64,000 bases of DNA from CAZHCA01 sp964530825 (GCA_964530825.1 CAZHCA010000005.1:1-64000), one strand, 5' to 3'. Positions 17,255 through 27,116 are shown, numbered from the stretch's first letter. Translations and numbers: made by a program. Notes: generated by a model not told the origin, from the sequence alone.

Positions 17255-19885
17255 ATGAGGGTGCTCTGTGGTGTTTTGACTTTTCTATTCCTCTGTACGC
17301 TTGCTTCGCCGAAGTTGTCGGCGCAGCGATCCCTGAAGGGCGTGGTTAAGGATGAGCAAGGGCGCCCGGTGCGTGCTGCCAATACGGTGATTCGCCAGGT
17401 GGCGGACGGCCCTATCTTTTCTTTTAGCATCACTGAAGACGATGGTGCTTTTGCCCTCCATATCCCGCCCGGAGCAGATTCCGTTTTTTTTACCATCACG
17501 CACCTCTCTTACGCCAAGCAGGCTTTTTATGTGCCGGCATCTGAGACATTACTGGAAATCACCCTGTCTGAAGCGGCTTACGAATTACCAGAACTCGTGG
17601 TGAAGAACAAGCCAGTCATCCGCCAGGGCGACACCCTTATATTCGATGTAGGGCAATACCGCGACGCTGCCGACCGGAATATCGAAGAGGTGTTACGCAA
17701 ACTCCCCGGGGTAACGATCAGCCAAAACGGCACCATCCAATACGATGGCCTGCCGATTTCCAAGTTTTACATCGAAGGCCTGGATATGTTGGAAGGGCGC
17801 TACCGGCTGGCCACTCGCAACCTGAGTATAGACGCCATCCGCGATATCGAGATCATTGAAAGCCATCAGCCGATTCGGGCGTTAGATTCGTTGGTGCGCC
17901 CCCCCAACGCGGCCATCAACCTGCGGCTCAAATCTGATGTTGCTGTTACGGGTACGATTCGCGCCGGACTCGGCGCCAGCCCTGCGCTGTATCAAGGGCA
18001 GGCCGATGTATTCGGGTTTACTAAAAAACAACATTTCAACCTTTTAGGCTCCGCCAATAATGTGGGCGACCAGCAGCGTGCTAATTTCCAAAATTTATAT
18101 TTCGACCCCACCTCCCTGCGGACTGATCTTATCCGTATCAATGAGGTCTTACCACCCTTCCAACTGGAAGAAGAATTTTACCTCGATAACCAAGAATTTA
18201 CCGGTGGCTTCAACTTCCTGCGTAAAGTAGCCAAAAACACCGAGTTCAAATGGCAGGGCTTCGTACGGCGAGATCGCATCCGTAAGGAAGGGAGTAGACT
18301 GCTCCGGTACACCGACGAAGAAAACACTTTTTCGTTTGAGGAGATCTTGGCGGCAACTGAACAGGTGTGGGAGCTCGACAATCGGCTGATTGTCGAGCAT
18401 AATGCTCCAAAAATCTACCTGCGGGCCGACGCCCAAATAACTGGGACCTCGGCTGATCTTACAGCCGACAATATTGTCAATCGCATTCCCTTTCCGGAGC
18501 AGCTAGACGATCAGCGTTTGCAAATTGATGGAGGTTTGACCACCATCTTCCGGCGCAATGATAAAGCCTATAAGATCAATACCGACATCGACTATAAAAT
18601 AATGGATTACAACTTACGCTTGATGCCGGTCGACGTTTTTGCACCCGATTTCGAGCTTACCCGCTTTGAAAGCGGCCGGCAGCTTGCCCGGCAAAACATC
18701 TTTACAGCCGACACCTACACTGATTTTTATTTCCTAACAGAGCATCTCAGCGGCCAACTACGTGCGGGCCTACGCTACGAACACGCAACCCTATCGACCG
18801 ACTTCCGTACCCGAACCGATTCTTCGGCCATCAGCAGCCTGGGCACCGATTTCCAAAATGACAATCAGGTTCAGCAACTAGCACCCTATTTAGAACAGAC
18901 CTACGAGTTACAACGGGGTAAGCATACCTGGAAATTCAGCCTCCCCTTTTCTGTGCCGGTATTCCGCCTCGAAAATCAAATAGCTAAAACAGATACCACC
19001 TTCATTGCACTGGTCACCAAACCCCGGCTCACTTACGAGCGCCGGCTTTCCCCTGAGCACTATCTGAGTGCGGGTTATACCTTGGAGCGCGATTACCTGC
19101 GCTACAACCAATTCTTCTACGACGGCTACATTATGCGTAGTAACCGAAATTTGGACCGTTCGGTTTTGGATATCAATCAACTCACTAGCCATGAGCTATT
19201 TGCTCGCTTCACCGGCAAAAACCTGGAGAAAGGATTGGATTATAACCTGTCCTTTTCGTTGTTCGCCAACACCCTCGACTATTTAAATGATAACCGATTC
19301 AACGAGCAAGGACTCACGTCTAACCTCATCGAAGAAAAGAATACTACCCGCGGTTTTTCATTCGGTGGCGATATTTCCGGTCCCGTTACGGATCAACTGC
19401 GAGCCAATCTCCAGGCGACTTACCGCTTTCACAGCTCCCCTAACTTGCTCAACGGCCAGCGCAGTAATGTACAGAATCACCTCCTGAACTTGCAGATGGA
19501 ATGGTTCTACATATTTCCCACCAGTGTTCTCACCGTTCGCCCACGAATACAGATCCTGGCTAATAGCTTCTCCGAGACGCCTACTACCTACCAAATGGAA
19601 GCGGAAGTAGGATATTTCCAATCTCTCAACCGCCTGGGATCCGTTCGGGTGAGCTATTTTCAATTCTGTACGGTTATTGGAAACCGACAGTTCTGGAACG
19701 AATTGCTTGCTCTGGAATATAAGTACACCTTCTCCAAATCTAAAATCAACCTTATAATCCAATGCAATAATCTATCCAATAACGAGAACTACATCAGCTT
19801 CCGGCAGTCGGCATTTTCCGAGACCTTAAGCGCTTTTCGGCTCCGGCCCAGACAGTTAGTGCTACGTGTCAAGAAAACGTTTTAA
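17255..19885 (+). CDS. Outer-membrane barrel with carboxypeptidase-regulatory-like domain (TonB receptor type)
   Basis: An 876-residue protein with a signal peptide (residues 1-23), a CarboxypepD_reg-like beta-sandwich (about 26-110; LKGVVKDEQGRPVRAANTV), a TonB plug-like domain (about 130-230; IEEVLRKLPGVTI) and a long beta-barrel ending in an aromatic residue (KKTF). It is the usual partner of GLPGLI proteins and starts 11 bases after that gene. The lack of an adjacent SusD suggests a substrate other than a glycan. A link to the Cys-rich peptides upstream, for example as exporter, receptor or target, is inference. Confidence 0.88.
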   Translation: MRVLCGVLTFLFLCTLASPKLSAQRSLKGVVKDEQGRPVRAANTVIRQVADGPIFSFSITEDDGAFALHIPPGADSVFFTITHLSYAKQAFYVPASETLLEITLSEAAYELPELVVKNKPVIRQGDTLIFDVGQYRDAADRNIEEVLRKLPGVTISQNGTIQYDGLPISKFYIEGLDMLEGRYRLATRNLSIDAIRDIEIIESHQPIRALDSLVRPPNAAINLRLKSDVAVTGTIRAGLGASPALYQGQADVFGFTKKQHFNLLGSANNVGDQQRANFQNLYFDPTSLRTDLIRINEVLPPFQLEEEFYLDNQEFTGGFNFLRKVAKNTEFKWQGFVRRDRIRKEGSRLLRYTDEENTFSFEEILAATEQVWELDNRLIVEHNAPKIYLRADAQITGTSADLTADNIVNRIPFPEQLDDQRLQIDGGLTTIFRRNDKAYKINTDIDYKIMDYNLRLMPVDVFAPDFELTRFESGRQLARQNIFTADTYTDFYFLTEHLSGQLRAGLRYEHATLSTDFRTRTDSSAISSLGTDFQNDNQVQQLAPYLEQTYELQRGKHTWKFSLPFSVPVFRLENQIAKTDTTFIALVTKPRLTYERRLSPEHYLSAGYTLERDYLRYNQFFYDGYIMRSNRNLDRSVLDINQLTSHELFARFTGKNLEKGLDYNLSFSLFANTLDYLNDNRFNEQGLTSNLIEEKNTTRGFSFGGDISGPVTDQLRANLQATYRFHSSPNLLNGQRSNVQNHLLNLQMEWFYIFPTSVLTVRPRIQILANSFSETPTTYQMEAEVGYFQSLNRLGSVRVSYFQFCTVIGNRQFWNELLALEYKYTFSKSKINLIIQCNNLSNNENYISFRQSAFSETLSAFRLRPRQLVLRVKKTF

Positions 19886-19941
19886 CTTAGTTAATTTCAA
19901 ACATAGTTGATCGATACCACTACCCGCAATTTTGTTAAGCG

Positions 19942-20181
19942 ATGATAGCGTGCTGTTTCCACCCTTACCAACACCACACCGCCGTATCCAACAACGTAGA
20001 AGCGACCAATAAACAAAAGGTGTAGACCCTGCTCGACAAGCACGGACTGCCCCAGCAAGATATGCAGCTCGACTGGAATAAACTCGCCGCGCAAGAGCCG
20101 ATTCCCGACTCTATTTTGCTTTTCCTTCTTGGAGTGACAGGATCTGACTATACCACGCCCAACCAACGATTATTCCGCTGA
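19942..20181 (+). pseudogene. Possible broken small ORF
   Basis: Reading from ATG 19942 gives a plausible protein-like sequence (NNVEATNKQKV, stop, TLLDKHGLPQQDMQLDW, AAQEPIPDSILLFLLG) interrupted by a single TAG at 20023-20028. It overlaps the 3' end of the acyltransferase-like gene on the other strand. No family is recognised; chance similarity to coding sequence is possible. Confidence 0.2.
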
Positions 20182-21047
20182 ATGCGGTAATAAGGGGTCG
20201 ATTGCGCCCCAAACCCTTCGGCCCAGGGATCATCGGTATCAATGTTGTTAAAATCAAGCAACACCGGCCTGCCGGCATTTTTCCGGATGGTGAGATCGGT
20301 CAGATAGGTCAACGCACCCAAAGCGCGACCACGCTTGCTCTCGACCGGTACCAGGCTGATGACCTTGCTATGGCTGAAGAGGTAAAAATTCACGGCCAAC
20401 ACTTCCGCTTTTTCGTCAATTACCCCGCTGGCAAACCCCCAGCCTCGGTGCAGGGCATTATACATAATGCGCTGTAAGGCGTGGAATTGATAGGTCGTTT
20501 CTTTATTATCGGGCCGGTGCTCCTTGAAAAAGGCAGCGATCTTTTCCGGACTCAACCCCGAACTGGGATTCAGGTAGTGCTGCTCGGCCATCTCGAGATC
20601 AGACAGGATATCGGACCGGTAGCCAGCGCGAATCTCCTCATAAGGGCGGCTCAACAGAAGCTGGTAGTTACGCTGGGGCGCCATCTGGAAGTCGGTATCG
20701 CTGGGCAACGGATTCTGCTCGTTCAGAACAATGTCTACGCGCTTGTACGCCTCGGGTATAGCGTGCAAAAAAGAGCGAATTCGCTTTTCCGACAGTACGT
20801 TAATCGAGTACACCCCCAACTCCCGCATCAGACTGGGCTGGTAAAGTTCACGTCGCTTCCAGAAGTCTTCCCGCCACACCAGCGGAAAGACCGACTCATA
20901 GTCGCCCTCCACCAGGCCGTCCCACTCTTTGGCGACGTGGTCGAGGTACCATACATAACCAAAGATATTGCCGTTGTTGGCGTAGTGTACGCAGCTATTC
21001 CATTTGACTTTATCGATCTCTTCCCGCGGTACGAATTGAATATCCAT
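20148..21047 (-). CDS. GNAT/FemAB-like acyltransferase-fold protein
   Basis: A 299-residue protein starting at ATG 21047 (MDIQFVPREEIDKVKWNSC); a start 17 codons upstream is less likely. The N-terminal block NSCVHYANNGNIFGYVWYLD followed by PLVWREDFWKR resembles the start of proteins with a double GNAT (FemAB-like) fold, and FASGVIDEKAEVLAVNFYLF fits a GNAT strand pair near residues 205-225. These proteins usually transfer acyl or aminoacyl groups, but no substrate is evident. It has no signal peptide. It is separated by about 130 bp from the TonB receptor. Confidence 0.6.
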   Translation of the reverse strand: MDIQFVPREEIDKVKWNSCVHYANNGNIFGYVWYLDHVAKEWDGLVEGDYESVFPLVWREDFWKRRELYQPSLMRELGVYSINVLSEKRIRSFLHAIPEAYKRVDIVLNEQNPLPSDTDFQMAPQRNYQLLLSRPYEEIRAGYRSDILSDLEMAEQHYLNPSSGLSPEKIAAFFKEHRPDNKETTYQFHALQRIMYNALHRGWGFASGVIDEKAEVLAVNFYLFSHSKVISLVPVESKRGRALGALTYLTDLTIRKNAGRPVLLDFNNIDTDDPWAEGFGAQSTPYYRIQRNNRWLGVV

Positions 21048-21175
21048 TTTTTCGTTTGGCTGATGTTCATTGGCAACGCACAAGGTTACTTGCCCCACAA
21101 GCCCTTAGTCGCCCCTGTATTTCAAAACCTGCGATTGCCTTTCCTCCTAAAAACGGTTTTTTTTACGGTTGGTTT

Positions 21176-23554
21176 TTACGATCCAAACAGCCATTCTGCA
21201 CGCACCCCCCCGAACCAATTTCTCGGAAGACCTGGATAGTAATACCGGGGCGCCCGCCCTCCGAAACTAAGGGCATTCACAGAGATCATGCTGGCGTATT
21301 GCACATCAAATAGGTTATCGACCCCCAGGAAACCGTCAATGCGTAACGGACCCAGAGCCAACCGGTAGCCTACCTGGCCTTCCACGACGCCGTAAGCCTC
21401 GGAGAAGTCAGTATTGGCATCATTCATCGGGAAAGCATCGACGTAGCGGTAGCCGCCGCGCCCGTAAAAGCCCGATTTCCGGCCGAACTGAAATCCGGCG
21501 AACACTTGGTGGGGCGGCGAACCGGTCAGGTCATTACCACTAAAATCGTTCTCACCGTCAATAAAGGTATCGAAGGTGTGGTCGGCATACGTATAGGCCA
21601 AATCCAGTTGCAGTCGGGGTGCCTTCCAGGCCAGGTAGCTAAGCCGAGCTTCCAGGCCGTTGTGGATGGTTTTGCCGGCGTTGACGCCCACAAATTGGTC
21701 GAGGTCGAGCCGGCGGGCTACTAAAAGATTGCGCACGCGCAATTGATAGATTGCCAAGTCATACGACAACCTTCCCCATAACCAACTGCCACGACTGCCC
21801 AACTCGAAATTCCATCCGGTCTCGGGGTCGATCTCGGTATTGATGGAGCCGTCGGCCTCACGCGTGTCTTCCAGGGTAGGTGTAGAAAAACCATGGCTAA
21901 CCGTACCGAATAAAACAACCCCTGGCCGCGCCTCGTAGCTTACGCTGAGGCGGGGCGATAAGGCGGGATCGAAGTTATTGGTCCCACTCAGGTCAACGCC
22001 ATCGACGGGAAAGCGATCCTCTAGCCGGTAGCGGGTCTGGTTGTAGTTAAAACCTGCCGTCACTAGCCACTGTGGCCCGAAAGCCCAGTTGATTTCCCCA
22101 AAGAAGTTATAATAGTTACGGGTCTCGGCATTGTCACTAAGCAGCGTGTCCAGGACACCCCCTTCGGTTTGATTGGTGGTCCATTGGTAATCTTCCTGGA
22201 AGACTTCCAGGCCGATTGCTGCTGTAGGTAAATCAGCATTTCCAGGGCGCTGAAAAGTGGTCTGGGTCCGGAAGCCGACCGCCCGATTGTTTTCCCGCAG
22301 AATATTGAAGGGGCGCGACTCGTAATTTTCGCGTTGGGTGCTGAATAGGCTCAGGCTGGTGGCCAGGGTCTGGCCATTCCGGCCCTGCCACCAGCGGTAG
22401 CGGTGTTCCAGACCGAAGAAGAGGCGATCATAGTCCTCGAATCCTTCCACTGCCGCCCAATTGTCGGCCGCACTGCGAGGGTCGTTAAGGTAGTCGTCGC
22501 GATTCAAAGAGGAGGGAATAAATGCCTTGACATCCGTAAAATCGACCAGGAACAGGGTGTGATGGCGTTCGCTGGGTTGCCATTGCCCCAGGGCAGCAAA
22601 ACCCTCCCGGTCGTACTGGTTGTTCTCCCGGTAGCCGTCACTTTGGGTGCTGTTGTACTGCAGGGTGAGCTGTACACCCGCTTTGGGGTCGATAAGCGTA
22701 CCGCCCGCCAACCATCGCCGTCGACCGTATTCGCCCAGTTGTAATTCGGTATGCACTGCGCTGTGGCCCTGCACAGGAACACGAGTGCGCAGGTGGATCA
22801 TACCACCTAATCCGGCGCCGTAGCGGCTGGCGGTAGGCCCCTTGCGCACCTCGATACTTCGAATCAGGCTTAAGTCTACGTCTTCGATGGTCGTCTCGCC
22901 CACGCCATTGGTGATGGGAATGTCGTTGAGGTAAGCGCGGATTTTAGTGGTAGAAAAAGGCGATCTATTACCAATTCCGCGGATGGTGATTCGATTGGTG
23001 TTCAATGCGCCGGATTGCATGTATACCCCGGGGATTTCGTTGAGTAGGTTTTGAGGAGAAAAACCAGGGTCCAGTTCTATCCGCGCTTCGGGTATGCGGT
23101 AAAATGCTTCGGGAGCGCGCAGGCTGACGCGCGCCGGACGCGCGGCCACCACGCTAACGCTCTCCAAGGGCAGGGTGTCGCGCACTAGCTTAACCTCTAA
23201 AAAGTCAATCCCGGCTAAATCTGTATATTCTACCGGCCGGTAACCTAAAAATTGAACGCGAATTCCGGAGGCAGGCCGCTCTAGTGTAAAGCGCCCGCTG
23301 CTATCGGTCAGTACGCCACCTGTCTCGTCGATTGGCGCTACTGTAGCCCCGGCCAGTGGCCGTTCGGTTTGTTGGTCAAGCACTACACCCCGCAGGTTGG
23401 CGTTCTGGGAAAAGGCAGGCCACGCCAATAGCATTAGAAATATGCCCAGTACGCCCGGATCAACCTTCCGGGAAGGCAGGTTGTATTGCTTAGGAGACCA
23501 GGCGGTGCAACCCGCCCTCGGTATGATCGTAAGACCTAAAGTTTTCAAGAGCAA
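21176..23554 (-). CDS. TonB-dependent receptor (siderophore/metal type)
   Basis: An outer-membrane receptor of up to 792 residues. It has a CarboxypepD_reg-like domain (LRGVVLDQQTERPLAGATV), a plug (LLNEIPGVYMQSGALNTNR, then TIRGIGNRSPFSTTKIRAYL) and a 22-strand-type barrel ending GGVRAEWLFGS. The start is unresolved: an in-frame TTG at 23554 lies opposite the ATG of the divergent HMA gene, and the first ATG at 23434 would cut into the hydrophobic signal GIFLMLLAWPAFSQ. The short plug style and neighbour HMA protein suggest metal or metallophore uptake, such as copper or iron (inference). A GGCGG/CCGCC hairpin lies in the leader (23501-23516). Confidence 0.9.
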   Translation of the reverse strand: MLLKTLGLTIIPRAGCTAWSPKQYNLPSRKVDPGVLGIFLMLLAWPAFSQNANLRGVVLDQQTERPLAGATVAPIDETGGVLTDSSGRFTLERPASGIRVQFLGYRPVEYTDLAGIDFLEVKLVRDTLPLESVSVVAARPARVSLRAPEAFYRIPEARIELDPGFSPQNLLNEIPGVYMQSGALNTNRITIRGIGNRSPFSTTKIRAYLNDIPITNGVGETTIEDVDLSLIRSIEVRKGPTASRYGAGLGGMIHLRTRVPVQGHSAVHTELQLGEYGRRRWLAGGTLIDPKAGVQLTLQYNSTQSDGYRENNQYDREGFAALGQWQPSERHHTLFLVDFTDVKAFIPSSLNRDDYLNDPRSAADNWAAVEGFEDYDRLFFGLEHRYRWWQGRNGQTLATSLSLFSTQRENYESRPFNILRENNRAVGFRTQTTFQRPGNADLPTAAIGLEVFQEDYQWTTNQTEGGVLDTLLSDNAETRNYYNFFGEINWAFGPQWLVTAGFNYNQTRYRLEDRFPVDGVDLSGTNNFDPALSPRLSVSYEARPGVVLFGTVSHGFSTPTLEDTREADGSINTEIDPETGWNFELGSRGSWLWGRLSYDLAIYQLRVRNLLVARRLDLDQFVGVNAGKTIHNGLEARLSYLAWKAPRLQLDLAYTYADHTFDTFIDGENDFSGNDLTGSPPHQVFAGFQFGRKSGFYGRGGYRYVDAFPMNDANTDFSEAYGVVEGQVGYRLALGPLRIDGFLGVDNLFDVQYASMISVNALSFGGRAPRYYYPGLPRNWFGGVRAEWLFGS

Positions 23555-23766
23555 TGCTTACATTTAAGACCAACATCAATTGCGGTAACTGCGTGCGGGC
23601 CGTTACGAATTTTCTCAACGATGTAGAACACATCGAAAACTGGGAAGTCGATACCGATAACCCGGATAAAATCCTCCAAGTAGCCGGCGAAAAAGTTACT
23701 GCCGCTGAAGTCATCCAAGCTGTAGAAGACGCCGGATTTGATATCGAACCGATAGAAAGCCGTTAA
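23554..23766 (+). CDS. Heavy-metal-associated (HMA) domain protein
   Basis: A 70-residue single-domain protein, the length of copper chaperones. The metal site is NCGNC (Cys10 and Cys13), followed by the typical betaalphabetabetaalphabeta pattern (AVTNFLNDVEHIENWEVD, KVTAAEVIQAVEDAGF). It probably binds Cu(I) or another soft metal in the cytoplasm; the GMTCxxC consensus has lost its Met, so metal choice is uncertain. It is divergent from the TonB receptor and convergent with glyA, with 13 bp between stops. Confidence 0.88.
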   Translation: MLTFKTNINCGNCVRAVTNFLNDVEHIENWEVDTDNPDKILQVAGEKVTAAEVIQAVEDAGFDIEPIESR

Positions 23767-23779
23767 GCAGTTCTGGTGC

Positions 23780-25069
23780 CTAGGCCATCACTTCGGCGTA
23801 GAGCGGAAAATCTTCCATAAAGGCATTGATTTCGCTGCGTACCGAAGCCTGCAATTTTTCTGCTTCCACATCGCTGAGTATCGTATCGATCCAATCCACT
23901 ATTCGCAAGCAATCGGCTTCTTTCAAGCCGCGGGTGGTTATCGCGGCCGTACCAATCCGGATGCCGGAAGTGACAAAAGGCGACTGCGTGTCGAAGGGCA
24001 CCATATTCTTATTGACAGTGATATCGGCTTTGCCGAGGGCGTTTTCGGCTACCTTCCCGGTTACTGCTTTGCTTCGCAGGTCGATTAGCATCAGGTGATT
24101 ATCGGTGCCGCCAGAGATTACCTGGTAGCCCTTTTCCATGAAAGCACTGGCCATTATACGCGCATTGGCAATCACTTGCCGGGCGTACGCTTCGAAACTG
24201 GGCTGCAGGGCTTCCCCAAAAGCCACCGCTTTGGCACCGATAACGTGCTCCAGCGGTCCGCCCTGCATGCCGGGAAAAACCCCACTATTGAGGATAGACG
24301 ACATCTTGATCATTTTGCCCTTCTTGGTTTTTCTTCCCCAGGGATTTTCAAAATCCTGGCCCATCATGATGATGCCCCCTCTTGGACCGCGCAGGGTCTT
24401 GTGGGTCGTGGAGGTAACGATATGACAATGCTGGAGCGGATCATTCAGCATGCCCGCCGCGATGAGTCCAGCAGGGTGGGCAATGTCAGCGAGCAGTAGG
24501 GCGCCAACTTCATCGGCTATCGCTCTAAATCGGGCGTAATCCCAATCACGGGCATAGGCCGAAGCTCCGCATATCAGCAATTTGGGCTTTACCGACCGCG
24601 CTTTGACGTGTACCTTATCCATATCGATCAGCCCGGTATCTTTTTCTACACCGTAAAAGTGGGCATCATAGACCTTGCCCGAGTAATTGACAGGCGATCC
24701 GTGCGACAGGTGACCGCCGTGCGACAGATCAAAACCCAGGATGGCATCACCGGGCTGAAGTACAGCTAAAAATACCGCTGCATTGGCCTGGGCCCCGGAA
24801 TGAGGCTGCACATTGGCGTAGGCTGCCCCAAACAGTTCTTTTAACCGGTCGATGGCCAGTTGCTCTACTTGGTCTACAATCTCACAGCCGCCGTAGTAGC
24901 GCTTGCCGGGATACCCCTCGGCGTATTTATTGGTCAGCACGCTGCCGGTCGCCTCCATCACAGCCGGACTAGCGAAATTTTCTGAGGCGATCAATTCCAA
25001 TCCGCGTCGCTGACGGTCAAGTTCTTGGTCTAATAAATCAAACAGGACTTTATCTCTTTGCATGGTCAA
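23780..25069 (-). CDS. glyA: Serine hydroxymethyltransferase
   Basis: A PLP enzyme that converts serine and tetrahydrofolate to glycine and 5,10-methylene-THF, feeding one-carbon metabolism. At 429 residues it matches the family. SENFASPAVMEATGS, NKYAEGYPGKRYYGG, the PLP-lysine motif TSTTHKTLRGPRGG and NMVPFDTQSPFVTSGIRIG are all intact. The ATG at 25069 follows a leader of about 65 nt from a predicted promoter. Confidence 0.98.
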   Translation of the reverse strand: MTMQRDKVLFDLLDQELDRQRRGLELIASENFASPAVMEATGSVLTNKYAEGYPGKRYYGGCEIVDQVEQLAIDRLKELFGAAYANVQPHSGAQANAAVFLAVLQPGDAILGFDLSHGGHLSHGSPVNYSGKVYDAHFYGVEKDTGLIDMDKVHVKARSVKPKLLICGASAYARDWDYARFRAIADEVGALLLADIAHPAGLIAAGMLNDPLQHCHIVTSTTHKTLRGPRGGIIMMGQDFENPWGRKTKKGKMIKMSSILNSGVFPGMQGGPLEHVIGAKAVAFGEALQPSFEAYARQVIANARIMASAFMEKGYQVISGGTDNHLMLIDLRSKAVTGKVAENALGKADITVNKNMVPFDTQSPFVTSGIRIGTAAITTRGLKEADCLRIVDWIDTILSDVEAEKLQASVRSEINAFMEDFPLYAEVMA

Positions 25070-25133
25070 AACGTTTTCAGATTAAATGTATTAACCTTGT
25101 CGGGATGCTGGGCCCGGTGAGCTTAGCTTTTCG

Positions 25134-25141
25134 CAAAAGTA
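25134..25141 (-). promoter_or_regulatory. Predicted -7 element for glyA
   Basis: The minus strand reads TACTTTTG here, an exact match to the Bacteroidota -7 consensus TAnnTTTG, 65 bases upstream of the glyA start. A TTG candidate for -33 lies 25 bases further upstream (25167-25169), slightly outside the usual spacing. Confidence 0.5.
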
Positions 25142-25399
25142 TCCATTTTAGAACAAAGCTGCTCCGCAAGCAATTGTACAACGATATTTTTACGTTGGTA
25201 TGCAAACGGAAAAATAAGCCTGCCGAATGACACCCTAAATTAGGTTACGCCAATTTTCGGGAATGTGCAAGCAGGCAATGGTAAAGAATCGCAGCATTTT
25301 GCTGGCATAACCTTTCCAGACTGTTTAAAATCTGGCATTATGATAATCTGGTGGAGGCTATTTCCCACACGACGAGTAAAAAACGGTTCAATTACTGAC

Positions 25400-27022
25400 A
25401 TGAGGGTAAACTACTTCCCGGCAGCGCTGCTCGTATCCATTGTCATACTCTTAATGGCGAACGCTTTACTGCCGGCATCGGCACTGGCCTACACCAGCCG
25501 TTTTCGCTGTATGTGGCGTACCGACCCGGCCACCACTATGGTCATCGGCTGGGACCAGGTCTCGGGCAGCCGGCCCGTTCTGTATTACGACGTGGTCGAC
25601 CACGGCCAGCGTGCCGACCTGTACGCTTTTAGGGCACGCCCTTCCCGCCAGGTAGCAGCTAAGGGCATGCATAACCACTTCGTTCGTCTCGAAGGGCTAC
25701 GGCCGAATACGGTTTACTATTTTGTCGTCAGCGACAACGAAGGCACCAGCGCCCGTTATTCTTTCCGAACAGCCCCCGACAATCCCCGGCACCGCCTTTC
25801 GATCATCGCCGGTGGTGACTCCCGCAACAATCGGCAGGTACGGCAGTCGGCCAACCGCCTGGTCGCTAAGCTCCGCCCCCATTGCGTATTTTTTGCAGGC
25901 GATATGACCGGCGGCGATACGGATCCCGAATGGCGCAATTGGTTTGACGATTGGCAGCTCACCATCAGCCAAGATGGTCGCATCTACCCCATTGTCGCGG
26001 CCAGAGGCAACCACGAATCTTCCAATCAGACGCTGGTCGATCTGTTCGATGTGCCCAGCCAGGAAGTCTACTATGCCCTCACCCTGGGTAGAGACCTGCT
26101 TAGAATATATACCCTCAACACACTTATCGCCACTGGCGGGGACCAGCGAGATTGGCTCAATGATGACCTTGCCCGCCACCAAGATGTACGCTGGCGCCTG
26201 GCACAGTATCACCACCCTATGCGCCCCCACACCGCCCGCAAGCCTGAACTCAATAACCTGATCGTCCAATGGGGGCAGCTTTTTTACCGCCACCGGGTAC
26301 AACTGGCTATCGAATCCGACGCGCACGTAGTCAAAACCACCTACCCCATACGCCCGAGTAACGGCCCGAGCAGCGACGAAGGCTTTATACGCGACGACGC
26401 TGCTGGCACCGTCTATATTGGTGAGGGCTGCTGGGGAGCCCCCCTGCGCGCCAACAACGATGACAAAAGCTGGACGCGTGCCAGTGGGAGCTTTAATCAG
26501 TTCAGATGGATTTTCATTTCCAAAAACGAGTTGGAAATCCGAACGATCAAAAACGACGTTACCCACCAGGTAGAGCCGGTTGACCCCGATAATATTTTCG
26601 ACATCCCCAAAGGCCTAGTTATGTGGCAACCCGCTCCGGGTGAGGAGGTCCTAACTATCAAGCATGCCTCTGTAGCGGTGGCAGCTCAAAAAGCATCGCC
26701 CGACGAAACCGAAAGACCAATCGACAAGGCCAAACCGCTACCACCCGACGAGTGGGATGCGTTCTCTAAGCTCTTGGTCGATATGGAACAACGAAGCGTG
26801 CGCTACCGCTACGAACTGGCCGACATCCAGCCGGTAACCGCTCAGTTATTCGACCAACAACAACGCGAACGCTGCCGGGAGCGCCACCTGGAACGGCGCA
26901 GCGGCGTGTTTCTCCAGGAAATGGTGCTGCCGAAATTGCCCGCAGGTCGCTACCTGTTAGCCATAAGTACTGAGGAAAGGGTAATTAAGTATTACCAGGT
27001 GATCGTACCCGATCGTCAGTGA
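25400..27022 (+). CDS. Purple acid phosphatase-like metallophosphoesterase
   Basis: A 540-residue exported protein with a signal peptide (LLVSIVILLMANALLPASALA). An N-terminal purple-acid-phosphatase fibronectin-like domain covers about 27-120 (MVIGWDQVSGSRPVLYYD, LRPNTVYYFVVSD). The calcineurin-type phosphatase domain follows with GGDSRNN, FAGDMTGGD, ARGNHES, QYHHP and ESDAHV, the expected dinuclear metal ligands. The last 100 or so residues end in LPAGRYLLAIS then VIKYYQVIVPD, resembling a T9SS C-terminal beta-domain. ATG 25400 is chosen because earlier in-frame starts add 45 residues before the signal peptide. The substrate is unknown; phosphate scavenging is plausible. Confidence 0.85.
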   Translation: MRVNYFPAALLVSIVILLMANALLPASALAYTSRFRCMWRTDPATTMVIGWDQVSGSRPVLYYDVVDHGQRADLYAFRARPSRQVAAKGMHNHFVRLEGLRPNTVYYFVVSDNEGTSARYSFRTAPDNPRHRLSIIAGGDSRNNRQVRQSANRLVAKLRPHCVFFAGDMTGGDTDPEWRNWFDDWQLTISQDGRIYPIVAARGNHESSNQTLVDLFDVPSQEVYYALTLGRDLLRIYTLNTLIATGGDQRDWLNDDLARHQDVRWRLAQYHHPMRPHTARKPELNNLIVQWGQLFYRHRVQLAIESDAHVVKTTYPIRPSNGPSSDEGFIRDDAAGTVYIGEGCWGAPLRANNDDKSWTRASGSFNQFRWIFISKNELEIRTIKNDVTHQVEPVDPDNIFDIPKGLVMWQPAPGEEVLTIKHASVAVAAQKASPDETERPIDKAKPLPPDEWDAFSKLLVDMEQRSVRYRYELADIQPVTAQLFDQQQRERCRERHLERRSGVFLQEMVLPKLPAGRYLLAISTEERVIKYYQVIVPDRQ

Positions 27023-27116
27023 ACTAAACTACCGCCTGGTTATTTCCTTTATTAATAAGTTTACGTAAAGGATTTCCCCCTTCAACAGGTAAAAGGGGTA
27101 ACTTGCATGGCAATTC

